64,000 nt of DNA from Candidatus Gastranaerophilales bacterium (GCA_944324915.1 CALUYD010000004.1:62001-126000); one strand, 5' to 3'; shown: positions 37,301-45,843, counted from the stretch's first letter. Numbers and translations: made by a program. Notes: generated by a model not told the origin, from the sequence alone.

Positions 37301-38103
37301 TTTTTTATTTTGTCATTTTCTTCAAAAAGCTCTTTTGCTTTTGTATCTAAAAATGCTTCAAAATCAATGTTTATTGCGCCTAAATACCCTAATCTTGATG
37401 AACCAAAAGTATCATAACCTATGTAAAATTCTTTTACGGTTGGTTTTATATGATTTAAATAGGCAAATAAAGCTGGAGTTATCTCATCGCCGTCATCTAA
37501 GAAAACATATTTAAATTTATTTTCTTGTTTTTTGTATAAAAATTCGAAAAGATTGACTTGTCTTACATAATCAAAAGCCCTTAATTCAATAGATTTTAGC
37601 TTATATTTATTAATGGCTTCCCTTGCTTCATTTGAATAGCTTTCGCATAAAATTTCTGTTCTTTTTTTAACTTCTTCATCAGATAAATTATTAAAATTAA
37701 TCAAAGAATTTCTTCTAAATAGCTGATGTAAAAGGCTTGTTTTAGAGTTATATCCGCTAAAATCAACCTCGCGAATAACTTCTTTTAAAATCTTTTGAGA
37801 AACCTCAAGACCGCACATATTAGGAATGATTTTAGCTTCGCCTTTTTTGATTGAATTTTCAATTATCGCCCAATTTTCAAGAATATAATTATAAATAAGC
37901 CCTGAAAAACTATAAATTTTTAAATTCCCAATAGAACCTAATGGACTTTTTTGTTTAATTGCGTCAATAAATTCTTTTTTCTTTTTTGAATTTTGCACCA
38001 AAACAAGGATATCTTGAGCATTCACTCCATCTTGCAATAGCTTATAGTATTCATCTTGCAAGATTTTTGTTCTATTTGTAATATTTGGTGCATTTATTAG
38101 CAT
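34327..38103 (-). CDS. Large UvrD/AddA-like helicase with a degenerate AddB-like N-terminal half
   Basis: 1,258 residues from the ATG at 38103. A TTG 27 bases earlier is less likely, since it lies within priA. The C-terminal half is a complete SF1 helicase: Walker A ATAGSGKTTIM near 645, motif II IIIEDEAQDSS near 850, motif V/VI LHKSKGDEFDYVFIPEL and YVGITRAKKKLL near 1165-1240. The N-terminal 600 residues contain NAPNITNRTKIL in a P-loop-like position and VFLDDGDEITP as a motif II relic, resembling inactive AddB-type helicase domains. With the nuclease that follows, it looks like a rearranged AddAB/RecBCD system. Confidence 0.75.
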   Translation of the reverse strand: MLINAPNITNRTKILQDEYYKLLQDGVNAQDILVLVQNSKKKKEFIDAIKQKSPLGSIGNLKIYSFSGLIYNYILENWAIIENSIKKGEAKIIPNMCGLEVSQKILKEVIREVDFSGYNSKTSLLHQLFRRNSLINFNNLSDEEVKKRTEILCESYSNEAREAINKYKLKSIELRAFDYVRQVNLFEFLYKKQENKFKYVFLDDGDEITPALFAYLNHIKPTVKEFYIGYDTFGSSRLGYLGAINIDFEAFLDTKAKELFEENDKIKNAKKILENVRNDKEIEFSNIKTKSFLKRNEMIEDGLSNIKNLINNGIKPNEIAIITPNSDDFLKLILEKSGFNFNFLTKNEKLNQNKLIGYILELLKIINDKDNQDISPYILKGIFIELLNLDKKQTIKIIQEYKLERDFKNSNIFDVIKNKDISEFQKLIEVYEKIRFEKLSTQLFEIVSNFVKIEREISKDIIKINQLLKQIYDFEEVFGSSVSNLELIVQLENTIISENPLSDDEMDDNSIVVSSAQKIIDYSYNVKYQFLLDVNSENWLKQDIGPLYNAWVMQKSWNKDTFELEDNIELTKDRTARTLYKLYLLADEIYLYSSVYDSLGQENLGGIDKYYKYQNSSEKKEAKPIIPRPDQQAVLDYKGGLMSVSATAGSGKTTIMLLLVDKILSGEILDNIESKNIFVLTFMESAARNFRERIKAKYPDLSELPNISTIHGLALRIIKDNNNYAKLNLDYDFEIVDEIKRNAILNEIVYALGIGADKTELYSSAISAYKNELAMDNNYICSNRLFLNVYQAYEQKLKEQNLIDYDDLLLYSLRLLRENKDILEYYQNIAKIIIEDEAQDSSYIQQNLIMLLGGKYKNIIRCGDINQAITSTFTNSDVKGFREFMKNSYNVEMDRCQRCATGVLDCANSVVAWAKEEKIDAFSNLIMKPVEHVNIVDKNAVSRAVFENEIEESNEIIKDIKNIFKNEKEATVAILLRSNFAINKWAKLLEDNSIKTYKNSESLINNPVYRICLLILEFISNPFELKIVKEIARELFELGYYDFNSVKYANSLNEPIFLRDDYDEQFYWDMTYFLFKNHYSVYDLVYEIGSFYFSSGANKDNISLVATIAQKIMNTQRNFENTVLRLREIQFKNNFSNIKFFQNDDTAQKRSKVQIMTLHKSKGDEFDYVFIPELTKENLCFSVNDYKLKENSKFIQKIKKEPKTELELKTEIVEENYRLIYVGITRAKKKLLLSTAKNYKYFGRIKPIEESEIFEGLK

Positions 38104-38107
38104 AACT

Positions 38108-40132
38108 TTATAATATATCGGATGGATCAATATCTACAACCATTTTAATATCAGACGGCAATTTAATTGATTTTAAAAACCTTAAAATTGTTCTGTGCCC
38201 ATTTAGGGATAATTTATTTTTAACAATTATATTAAATCTGTATTCATCTTTTATTTTATTTATAACGCAAGGACTTGGACCTAAAACAAGCAATGTTTCA
38301 TCAAGAGATAATTTTTTAATATAATCGCTCAATGCAAGCTCTATTTCAAGAGCCGATTTTTCTGCTCGATATTCATTTTTAGAAGATAAAATTATTCTAA
38401 TCATTTTTGAAAATGGCGGATAGTCAAGCATTTGTCTTAATTCAATTTCATTTTCATAAAAATCTTCATAATTTTGCTCTTTGGCATTTTGAAGATAAAT
38501 ATTATTAGAATTATAAGTTTGAAAAATTACTTTTCCCTCATCATCCCCTCTGCCGGAGCGCCCTGCAACTTGCGTCAATATTGAAAAACCGCGCTCTGAA
38601 CTTCTATAATCAGGCAAATTAAAGCTCAAATCAGCATTAATAACTCCAACTAAAGTAACATTTTTATTATCCAAGCCTTTGGCTATCATTTGAGTACCGA
38701 TTAGAATATCAATTTCGCCATTTTGAAATCTTTTTAATATTTCAATATGTTCGTTTTTCTTAGATAAACTATCTGAATCAAGCCTTTCAATCCTATAATC
38801 CTTAAAAATTTCCTTTGCGACTAATTCAACTTTTTGACTACCCATTCCAAAATGTTCAAAAATATCAGACCCGCATTTTTCACATTTTGGTTCTTTTAAT
38901 TCAAAATTACAATAATGACACTTGTATGAATTTGTTTGAGAATGATATATCAAAGGAATTGCGCATTTTTTGCACTCTAAAACTTCACCGCATTCCATAC
39001 ATTGAGTATAACTTGCAAAACCACGTCTATTTATTAGAAATATTACTTGATGACCCTTTTCAATAGTTTCTTTTACATTTTTTTGTAAAGTCCTTGAAAA
39101 AAGAGTGTAATTTCTCTCAAAACGCTCTGTTTTCATATCAATCAATACAACTTTAGGTAATTTTGCGCTATTATATCTTTCTTTTAATTTAAATAATGAA
39201 TTAGTGTTAATCGCTTCATAATAGCTTTCAATAGATGGCGTTGCAGAGCCTAAAATCAATTTTGCGCCATATAATTCGCATAATTTTTTTGCAACGTCTT
39301 TAGCGTTATATCTGGGGTTGGGCATGGTTTGTTTATAGCTTGAATCATGTTCTTCATCAATTATAATAAGCCCTAAATCCTTAATAGGCGCAAAAACCGC
39401 ACTTCTTGCACCGAATAAAATTTTTATTTCATTATTTCTTAATTTTTTCCAAGTTTCATATTTTTCAGCTTCAGTTATAGAGCTATGCCAAATAGCAACG
39501 CAATCAGAGCCAAAATGTTCCATTGTTCTCATTGTTAATTGAGAAACAAGGGCTATTTCAGGCGCTAAAAAAATTACATTTTTACCTTCTTTAATTGTAT
39601 CTTCGATTAATTTAAAATAAATCTCAGTTTTACCTGAACCTGTAATTCCATATAATAGCGAAGTTTGAGCATTTATTCTTTTAATCTCGTTATAAATTTT
39701 TTCTTGATTTTGAGTTAATTTTTTATCATCGACAATTTTTTCAACATCATATATTTTAGATTTTATCTTAGGTTTTCTATATTTTTTTACGTTCTTTTCA
39801 AAAAATTTCTGAGGCAAAGCCGTATTTAAAACCGTTTGAATATCGCAAAAATAATAATTTGAAACCCATTCTAAAAGATTTAAATATTCCATTGAAAATA
39901 ATGGTGTTTTATCTAATATTTCAATTATTTCTTTTGCTTTTATGCCTTCTTCTAAATAATCACTAAACCCTACAACATAAGCTACTAAAGGCTCTTTTCT
40001 GCGCCCAAAAGGAATTGAAACAGCACAACCTATTTTAATTTCATCTTTTAAATTTTCAGGAATTAAATAGCTGAATGTCTTTGTTCCTAATTTATTTATA
40101 TCTACCAAAACTTGCGCATATTTTGAGCTCAT
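38108..40132 (-). CDS. priA: Primosomal replication restart helicase PriA
   Basis: PriA reloads the replisome at stalled forks. The 674 residues show Walker A YGITGSGKTEIYF near 160, motif II LIIIDEEHDSSY near 255 and zinc-binding cysteines CMECGEVLECKKC, CHYC and CEKCG near 376-420. Also seen are LIGTQMIAKGLDNKNVTLVG near 480 and QVAGRSGRG near 525. The start is 1 base after the preceding gene's stop. The stop is 4 bases before the helicase ATG. It is the middle of a polA-led operon. Confidence 0.95.
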   Translation of the reverse strand: MSSKYAQVLVDINKLGTKTFSYLIPENLKDEIKIGCAVSIPFGRRKEPLVAYVVGFSDYLEEGIKAKEIIEILDKTPLFSMEYLNLLEWVSNYYFCDIQTVLNTALPQKFFEKNVKKYRKPKIKSKIYDVEKIVDDKKLTQNQEKIYNEIKRINAQTSLLYGITGSGKTEIYFKLIEDTIKEGKNVIFLAPEIALVSQLTMRTMEHFGSDCVAIWHSSITEAEKYETWKKLRNNEIKILFGARSAVFAPIKDLGLIIIDEEHDSSYKQTMPNPRYNAKDVAKKLCELYGAKLILGSATPSIESYYEAINTNSLFKLKERYNSAKLPKVVLIDMKTERFERNYTLFSRTLQKNVKETIEKGHQVIFLINRRGFASYTQCMECGEVLECKKCAIPLIYHSQTNSYKCHYCNFELKEPKCEKCGSDIFEHFGMGSQKVELVAKEIFKDYRIERLDSDSLSKKNEHIEILKRFQNGEIDILIGTQMIAKGLDNKNVTLVGVINADLSFNLPDYRSSERGFSILTQVAGRSGRGDDEGKVIFQTYNSNNIYLQNAKEQNYEDFYENEIELRQMLDYPPFSKMIRIILSSKNEYRAEKSALEIELALSDYIKKLSLDETLLVLGPSPCVINKIKDEYRFNIIVKNKLSLNGHRTILRFLKSIKLPSDIKMVVDIDPSDIL

Positions 40133-40133
40133 T

Positions 40134-40493
40134 TTATTTTATTTGCTCCATTGGTTTTAATTTGATTTGAGAATCAATTTGACTAAATATCGCTTTTGCT
40201 ACTTCGCTACCTTCTGAATAATCGCTATTTTGTGGCAAAATCTTAATTTCAGTTTGATTAGAATAGCGCTTCGTTAAAGTTAAAAGATAATATTTTGCAC
40301 CGTATAAAAATAATATATAGCCGTTTTTAGACTGCATTTCAACTATTTCAAACTTAGGATTAGAATCAATTGCACTAAGCGCGTGCATATATAAATTATC
40401 AGCGCTCATTGGATAAAGTTTAAAACTATCCTCAAAAATTCCAGCTAGTGCAAATGAAGTTAATAAACAAAATGTAAGAATTAATTTTTTCAT
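40134..40493 (-). CDS. Small secreted protein within the polA-priA operon, unknown
   Basis: 119 residues from the ATG at 40493, chosen because a signal peptide (KKLILTFCLLTSFALA) begins there. The frame remains open upstream into polA, but that extension has no signal. The mature part has about 100 residues with mixed beta/alpha character (GYILFLYGAKYYLLTLTKRY near residue 58), resembling small periplasmic domains. It begins 1 base after the polA stop and ends 1 base before priA. Confidence 0.7.
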   Translation of the reverse strand: MKKLILTFCLLTSFALAGIFEDSFKLYPMSADNLYMHALSAIDSNPKFEIVEMQSKNGYILFLYGAKYYLLTLTKRYSNQTEIKILPQNSDYSEGSEVAKAIFSQIDSQIKLKPMEQIK

Positions 40494-40494
40494 T

Positions 40495-43104
40495 TTATTT
40501 CTCCATCCAAGTTTTTCCATAACTAACATCAACCTTCAGGGGCACTCTTAGAGGCTGATTTAATTCCATTGCTTCAATTACTATCGGTTTTATTTCATCA
40601 AGCTCTGAAGTTGGAACTTCTAAAACAAGCTCGTCATGGATTTGTAAAATCATTTTTGATTTATATTTTTTCAATTTTTGATGTAAATCAACCATTGCCA
40701 TTTTAACTATATCAGCACTTGTTCCTTGTAATGGCGCATTAATTGCAGCTCGAGCGGCAAATTCTCTAATATTTGCATTTCTTGAATTTAATTCTGCTCC
40801 TAAATATCTTCTTCTGCCGTATAGTGTTTCAACCCAGCCGTTTAATTGTGCACATTCAAGTGTTTCATTGATATATGTTGAAATCTTTGGATAAGTTGCA
40901 AAATATTTATTAATCAAATCTTGCGCTTCGTAAGGAGTTATTCCTAAAGTTGATGATAGACCGTATCTTGTTTGACCGTAAATTATACCAAAATTAACAG
41001 TTTTTGCCTTTCTTCTCATATCTTTTGTAACTTCTTCAACAGGAACATTAAATATTTTTGAAGCAGTAACCCTATGAACATCAATATCAAAACAAAACGC
41101 TTCAATTAAGCCTTCATCATTAGAATAATGAGCTAAAAGACGAAGCTCAACTTGAGAATAATCAGCGCTCATAATAACATTATTCTCATTTTCAGGAACA
41201 AACCCTGCTCTTATTCTGTTTGAAAATTCTGTTCTAATTGGAATATTTTGCAAATTAGGATCAGATGATGATAATCTTCCTGTTGTAGTAACAATTTGAT
41301 TAAAATGAGTATGAATTTTACCATCTTGTTTAACTAATTTTGGTAGAGCGTCAATATATGTTGTTTTTAATTTCATTAATTGACGATGTTCCAAAATATT
41401 TTTTGCAATTGAATATTCAAGAGCTAATTCATCTAAAATTTTAGCATTTGTTGAATAATTTCCGGATTTTCCCTTTTTTTTGGGTTTTATTTGCAATTTA
41501 TCAAATAAAATTTCTGCTACTTGTTTTGGAGAATTAATATTAAAAGTTACTCCTGCTTCATCATAGATTAATTTTTCGTAGTTTTTTACTTTAATATCTA
41601 TCTCATCGCCAATTGTTTTTAGATAATTAACATCAAGTTTAACCCCTGTGTTTTCCATATCTTTTAAAACAAAAGCTAGGGGAAGCTCGGTATTATTTAA
41701 AAGTTTTAGCTCTTTTTCATTTAAATTTTTATTGTAAAAATCCTCTAAATCTAATAAATATGAACATAATTTATAATAATCATTTTCATCAGGAATAATT
41801 TCAAGACACTCGTTAATTTGAGTAATTAAATCATGTTTTCTTGATGAATCCTTGATATAGCTCGATAATTGAACATCAGATATAACGCCTTTTATATCGC
41901 TTTCAATATTTTTTACATCATAAGTTACTTTTTTTATATTCGGATTTTCAATTATTTCTTTTGCCTCATTTGTTGGAATTTTTATAACTGAATTATTATG
42001 AGCTATATAGCAATAATTTTTATCTTGAAAATCTAATAAAAATGCTATTTTATCGCCATCTTTGATGTTTTTTAAATATGTTTTATCTTCTATTTTTATT
42101 TCTTTTTGTTCTTTTTTTACCTTCTCAAAAGAAAATAATCCTAATTGCTCATTTTCTTCTTTTTTTTCTTCAAATTGAACAATATTACAGGAATTATCAG
42201 AATTAAAAGGAGCTAAGAGTTTATCTATATTTTTTACAAAAGAATAAAACTGCACTTTTTGCAAGAAATCTTTTGCAATTTCTTTATTTGGAATATTTAA
42301 ACAAGCTCCGTCAAAATCAAATTCAATATCAATATCATCTACAATTTTTGCTAAATATTGAGATAAATAAGCATCCTCTTTCCCATTAATTAATTTCTCT
42401 TTTAGAGCTTTTTTAGTAATCAAATCAATATTTTGATAAACGCCATCCAGAGTTTGATATTCTGCTAATAAAGTACTTGCTGATTTTGGACCTATTCCTT
42501 TAATTCCCGGAATATTATCTGAACTATCTCCGCATAGCGCCTTATAATCAACAATTTGACTTGGATAAACTTCCATTTTTTCAAAGACTTCTTGCTTATT
42601 ATATTTTACAATCTCGCCTTTTGAAGGTATTAAAACAGTAACTAAACCCTCATCGTCAACTAATTGAAAGCTATCTCTATCCCCTGTTAAAATATATGTT
42701 TTATGACCTTTTAATCTTGCTTGTTTTGCTATTGTTCCTATAACATCATCGCCTTCATAGCCTTCTTTAGTGTATATTGGTATGTCAAAAGCTCTTAAAC
42801 CCTCTTGAATTAATGACAATTGAGTTCTTAAGCTATCTGGCATAGTTAATCTATTTGCTTTGTATTCAGGGTATTTTTCAAGTCTGAAAGTTGCTTTTGA
42901 AACATCAAACGCAACAGCAATGGAGTTAGGCTTAATATTTAATTTTTTATCTGCTAATAAATCAAACACTGCTTTAAAAAAGCCCCAAACAGCCCAAGTA
43001 GGAATATGTTCTGTTGTTTGCATGTTTGTTCGCTCAAGGGCGAAAAACATTCTAAAAGCCAGCGCATGACCATCTATTAATATTAAAGTCTTTTTATCTT
43101 CCAT
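40495..43104 (-). CDS. polA: DNA polymerase I
   Basis: 869 residues. The N-terminal 5'-3' exonuclease has LIDGHALAFRMFFAL, YEGDDVIGTIAK and DSSDNIPGIKGIGPKSA within residues 1-215. The middle 3'-5' exonuclease-like region lacks the DxE proofreading motif (FLLDFQD instead). The C-terminal polymerase has TTGRLSSSDPNLQNIPIRT near 600, SADYSQVELRLLAH near 640, RRKAKTVNFGIIYG near 694 and QIHDELVLEVP near 820. Proofreading is probably absent, as in several other bacterial Pol I enzymes. A strong AAGGGGAG ribosome binding site and its own promoter precede it. Confidence 0.96.
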   Translation of the reverse strand: MEDKKTLILIDGHALAFRMFFALERTNMQTTEHIPTWAVWGFFKAVFDLLADKKLNIKPNSIAVAFDVSKATFRLEKYPEYKANRLTMPDSLRTQLSLIQEGLRAFDIPIYTKEGYEGDDVIGTIAKQARLKGHKTYILTGDRDSFQLVDDEGLVTVLIPSKGEIVKYNKQEVFEKMEVYPSQIVDYKALCGDSSDNIPGIKGIGPKSASTLLAEYQTLDGVYQNIDLITKKALKEKLINGKEDAYLSQYLAKIVDDIDIEFDFDGACLNIPNKEIAKDFLQKVQFYSFVKNIDKLLAPFNSDNSCNIVQFEEKKEENEQLGLFSFEKVKKEQKEIKIEDKTYLKNIKDGDKIAFLLDFQDKNYCYIAHNNSVIKIPTNEAKEIIENPNIKKVTYDVKNIESDIKGVISDVQLSSYIKDSSRKHDLITQINECLEIIPDENDYYKLCSYLLDLEDFYNKNLNEKELKLLNNTELPLAFVLKDMENTGVKLDVNYLKTIGDEIDIKVKNYEKLIYDEAGVTFNINSPKQVAEILFDKLQIKPKKKGKSGNYSTNAKILDELALEYSIAKNILEHRQLMKLKTTYIDALPKLVKQDGKIHTHFNQIVTTTGRLSSSDPNLQNIPIRTEFSNRIRAGFVPENENNVIMSADYSQVELRLLAHYSNDEGLIEAFCFDIDVHRVTASKIFNVPVEEVTKDMRRKAKTVNFGIIYGQTRYGLSSTLGITPYEAQDLINKYFATYPKISTYINETLECAQLNGWVETLYGRRRYLGAELNSRNANIREFAARAAINAPLQGTSADIVKMAMVDLHQKLKKYKSKMILQIHDELVLEVPTSELDEIKPIVIEAMELNQPLRVPLKVDVSYGKTWMEK

Positions 43105-43123
43105 ATACTCCCCTTTTTAAAAT

Positions 43124-43152
43124 ATTTTACTATAAATCGATATATTTCCCAA
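43124..43152 (-). promoter_or_regulatory. polA operon promoter
   Basis: On the minus strand: TTGGGA (43152-43147), 17-base spacer, TAAAAT (43129-43124). It lies at the 3' end of ldcA. The stretch from TTTATAGTAAAATATT through the ribosome binding site to the ATG closely matches the gyrB leader. Confidence 0.55.
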
Positions 43153-43939
43153 AGGGTATCGTAATATTATTAATTTTATGAGTAATATTATCGCTAATAT
43201 AGCAAGGAACATTAAATAAATCGCTATATTGCTCTAATATCGGCATAATTTCATCACTAGCCAAATAAAAATCACCAAAAATAATGCCTTTAATTTTTGC
43301 TTTTAACTTTTTATTTCTATAAATCTCATAAAGCATTTTATCGATTTTATATAATGGTTCTGCTAAATCTTCTAAAAATAAAACTATATCGTCATTTGGA
43401 ATAAATTGTTCATCTGAAAATAAAGAAACTAAACTTGATAAATTTCCACCCCAAAGAATACCTTTTAATTTGCCTTTTTTTATTGGTTTTAAATCAATGT
43501 TAAATATATCATTTTCAATAATTTCAATATTTTTATCTAAATTTTCAACAAAACCATTGGACACCATTAAACCATGAAAGGTTTTTATTTTTGTATTTTT
43601 AAATAAAGAAGCTAAAAGTATTGTCCCATCTGATGAAGCAAGGTAATATTTTGATGTTTTTTTGATTAAATCATAATTAATTTTATCAACCATTCTAATA
43701 GCGCCATATCCGCCGCGAACAGATAAAACTAAATCAACTTCATCATCTAAAAAGGCTCTCTCAAAGTATCTTGCCCTATTTTCATCGCTATCCGATAAAT
43801 AAAAATAAGAAGCATTTTCATCATAATATTTTTTAATTTTAAATCTTTTTTCAAGGATAGAAATTTTTTTATTTATTTCATCTAAATTTTTTAATTTTCC
43901 GCTTGGTGCAACAAGGGCAATTGTGTTAATTTTTTTCAT
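43130..43939 (-). CDS. ldcA: LD-carboxypeptidase (peptidase S66), LdcA-like
   Basis: It cleaves the terminal D-Ala of murein tetrapeptides during peptidoglycan recycling. The 269-residue protein shows SVRGGYGAIRMVDKINYD near residue 74, the nucleophile segment ASSDGTILLAS near 101 (usually GYSD), LFLEDLAEPLYKID near 187 with the catalytic Glu, and ITHKINNITIPFG near 252 with the catalytic His. There is no signal peptide, so it is cytosolic. The start is leaderless behind a strong promoter. Confidence 0.88.
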   Translation of the reverse strand: MKKINTIALVAPSGKLKNLDEINKKISILEKRFKIKKYYDENASYFYLSDSDENRARYFERAFLDDEVDLVLSVRGGYGAIRMVDKINYDLIKKTSKYYLASSDGTILLASLFKNTKIKTFHGLMVSNGFVENLDKNIEIIENDIFNIDLKPIKKGKLKGILWGGNLSSLVSLFSDEQFIPNDDIVLFLEDLAEPLYKIDKMLYEIYRNKKLKAKIKGIIFGDFYLASDEIMPILEQYSDLFNVPCYISDNITHKINNITIPFGKYIDL

Positions 43940-43945
43940 AAAATA

Positions 43946-43975
43946 ATTATAAATTTATTAACAAATTCAAGTCAA
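43946..43975 (-). promoter_or_regulatory. Strong promoter of ldcA, leaderless start
   Basis: On the minus strand: TTGACT (43975-43970), 18-base spacer, perfect TATAAT (43951-43946), then 6 bases to the ATG. This is the clearest leaderless promoter in the window. Confidence 0.7.
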
Positions 43976-44066
43976 GAAAAAGCCAAAAAACTACATTTGT
44001 AGCCTATATTCAAAAAAGATATTAAAAATTGTTAAAAAATTATACAAAATTAGTCAAAATCTCATC

Positions 44067-44111
44067 TTGCATGTTTTTTTGTTATAGTGTATATTTGTTC
44101 TTGCAACAAAT
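44067..44111 (+). promoter_or_regulatory. speD promoter with an inverted repeat over the transcription start
   Basis: TTGCAT (44067-44072), 17-base spacer, TATATT (44090-44095). Immediately over the expected start site is ATTTGTT (44093-44099), loop CTTGC, AACAAAT (44105-44111), a 7-bp inverted repeat. It could be an operator or a 5'-end mRNA hairpin. The 202-base gap upstream otherwise holds only the divergent ldcA promoter. Confidence 0.55.
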
Positions 44112-44141
44112 GAGATAGATAACCATAAGGGGGAATATGAA

Positions 44142-44594
44142 TTGGCAGTAATGACACCTATCGGAATGGACGAAGCAATTAAAAATACATCCAAACAACA
44201 ATACTTAGGAAGACATATCCTAGCTGAATTTTTTGAATGTGATCCTAATGTTTTAAATAATCCTCAATTAGTAGAAAAATATATGTTAGAAGCAGCTCTT
44301 GAATGTGGCGCTACAATCGTTAATAAATGCTTTCATTTATTTGCACCACACGGCGTTTCAGGGGTTGTAATTATTTCAGAAAGCCACTTAGCAATACACA
44401 CATGGCCTGAATATGGTTATGCTGCTGTTGATTTATTTACTTGTGGCGAACAATGTGACCCAAAAGTTTCTTACGAATTCTTAAAAAGAAAATTCAACTC
44501 AAGAGACACAAAATATTCTCAATTAAACCGTGGTTTAATGGATTTTGAATCTCATGTTGAACATAAACCATTTATGGTATCAGAAAATTTTTAA
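44142..44594 (+). CDS. speD: S-adenosylmethionine decarboxylase proenzyme (class 1B)
   Basis: SpeD makes decarboxylated SAM for spermidine synthesis. It cleaves itself before a Ser to create the pyruvoyl cofactor; the cleavage site is in ISESHLAIHTWPEYGYAAVD near residue 85 (Ser in ESH). FFECDP near 28 and LFTCGEQCDP near 107 are family landmarks. I start at the TTG at 44142, 8 bases after AAGGGGG. The ATG at 44151 is the alternative. An out-of-frame ATG at 44137 opens a 4-codon ORF whose TAA overlaps that second ATG. Confidence 0.93.
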   Translation: MAVMTPIGMDEAIKNTSKQQYLGRHILAEFFECDPNVLNNPQLVEKYMLEAALECGATIVNKCFHLFAPHGVSGVVIISESHLAIHTWPEYGYAAVDLFTCGEQCDPKVSYEFLKRKFNSRDTKYSQLNRGLMDFESHVEHKPFMVSENF

Positions 44595-44614
44595 TTTTTT
44601 GATATTATAAAATT

Positions 44615-45124
44615 ATGGCAGAATTTAAAATTCGTGAAATGACTGAAGATGATATAGATGACATTCTTCAAATTGAAGAATTATGTTATGGTGCTCATCA
44701 TTGGTCAAGGGACTCATTTTTAACGGAATTATCTAATAAAATTTCGCTCTATCAATGTGTCATAAATAACGAGGGCAAATGTGTAGGTTATATGGGCATT
44801 TGGAAAATAATAGATGAAGCTCACATAACCAATATTTCAATTCACCCTGATTATCAAAACAAAAAACTTGCCCATAGATTAATTCTATCTGCCATTAATG
44901 AATGCTACAAAGAAAAAATCAAATACATAACCCTTGAAGTTAGAGTTTCTAACGAAAAAGCAATACATCTTTATGAAAAATTCGGTTTTAAATCTTTGGG
45001 TTTAAGAAAAAAATATTACCAAGACAACAACGAAGATGCGCTTATTATGTGGAGCGAAAATATTTTCGATAAAAAATATAAAGATTTATATACAGAAATA
45101 AATAAAACACTCAACGAAAATTAA
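44615..45124 (+). CDS. rimI: Ribosomal-protein-alanine N-acetyltransferase RimI-like (GNAT)
   Basis: 169 residues with the RimI pattern: DIDDILQIEELCYGAHHWS near residue 10, AHITNISIHPDYQNKKLAHR near 69 with the acetyl-CoA-binding loop, and LEVRVSNEKAIHLYEKFGF near 106. It acetylates the N-terminus of ribosomal protein S18 in E. coli. A TATTAT box (44603-44608) lies 6 bases before the ATG, so it may have its own leaderless transcript despite following speD closely. Confidence 0.85.
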   Translation: MAEFKIREMTEDDIDDILQIEELCYGAHHWSRDSFLTELSNKISLYQCVINNEGKCVGYMGIWKIIDEAHITNISIHPDYQNKKLAHRLILSAINECYKEKIKYITLEVRVSNEKAIHLYEKFGFKSLGLRKKYYQDNNEDALIMWSENIFDKKYKDLYTEINKTLNEN

Positions 45125-45159
45125 GCATAGTGTTATAATAAAAGACATTGAGAGAGTTT

Positions 45160-45843
45160 ATGATAAGCAAACGTTACAGAGATATTTTTGAACAATACAT
45201 ACATAAAGGCGAAGCAACACCCTTATCAATAGGAACATTAGTTGTTTGCGGTCTATGTTTTATGCTTTTAATTATCGCAACTTTTACTCAAATAAACTTT
45301 GCTCATCCTTGGATTAAATTTGTTTCAGGCGAAGGCTTTATGATTTCTTTAAAAAATATATCATATAGCCCATTATTACCTGCTATGATTTTTACAATTT
45401 ATATTTTAGGCAGAGCCTATTCAACTTTAACATTTATTTTATATCTTATTGTAGGCTTTTTTATATGGCCGATATTTGTTTTTGGTGGCGGACTTGATTA
45501 TATTCAAAATTATCTTTTCGGATATATGTTAGGCTTTATTTTCGCCATTATAATAGTAAGCTCTATTTTAAAAATTTCAATGAATGCACTATATAGAATA
45601 ATAGCTGCAATTTTTGGGGTTTTAGCAATTCATATCTGCGGTTTTATTTATTGTTTAATATTAGCAATATTTAAAGTTATAAGTTTTGGTTTAATAATCC
45701 CTATTTTAAAAGAAATTTTCCTTGAAAATATTTTATATGACATATTATTCAGCATTTTAGTTATTTTAATTGCTCCATACATTAAAAACGTTCTTTGGAC
45801 TTGTATGAAACCAAAATTTGAAAGAAAACCTAAAAAATGTTAG
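45160..45843 (+). CDS. bioY: BioY-like biotin/vitamin uptake membrane protein
   Basis: 227 residues from the ATG at 45160. A GAGAG ribosome binding site precedes it, and TATAAT (45134-45139) gives a short leader. The protein has about six membrane helices. The segment LIVGFFIWPIFVFGGGLDY then NYLFGYMLGFIFAI near residues 94-130 follows the BioY (S component of ECF transporters) pattern. No ECF ATPase is adjacent. The family call is good, the ligand less so. Its 3' end overlaps fliR on the other strand by 14 bases. Confidence 0.7.
   Translation: MISKRYRDIFEQYIHKGEATPLSIGTLVVCGLCFMLLIIATFTQINFAHPWIKFVSGEGFMISLKNISYSPLLPAMIFTIYILGRAYSTLTFILYLIVGFFIWPIFVFGGGLDYIQNYLFGYMLGFIFAIIIVSSILKISMNALYRIIAAIFGVLAIHICGFIYCLILAIFKVISFGLIIPILKEIFLENILYDILFSILVILIAPYIKNVLWTCMKPKFERKPKKC

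Noticed and set aside
38104-38130. TTG start for the large helicase
   Set aside because: It lies within priA; the ATG at 38103, 4 bases after the priA stop, fits the operon spacing better.
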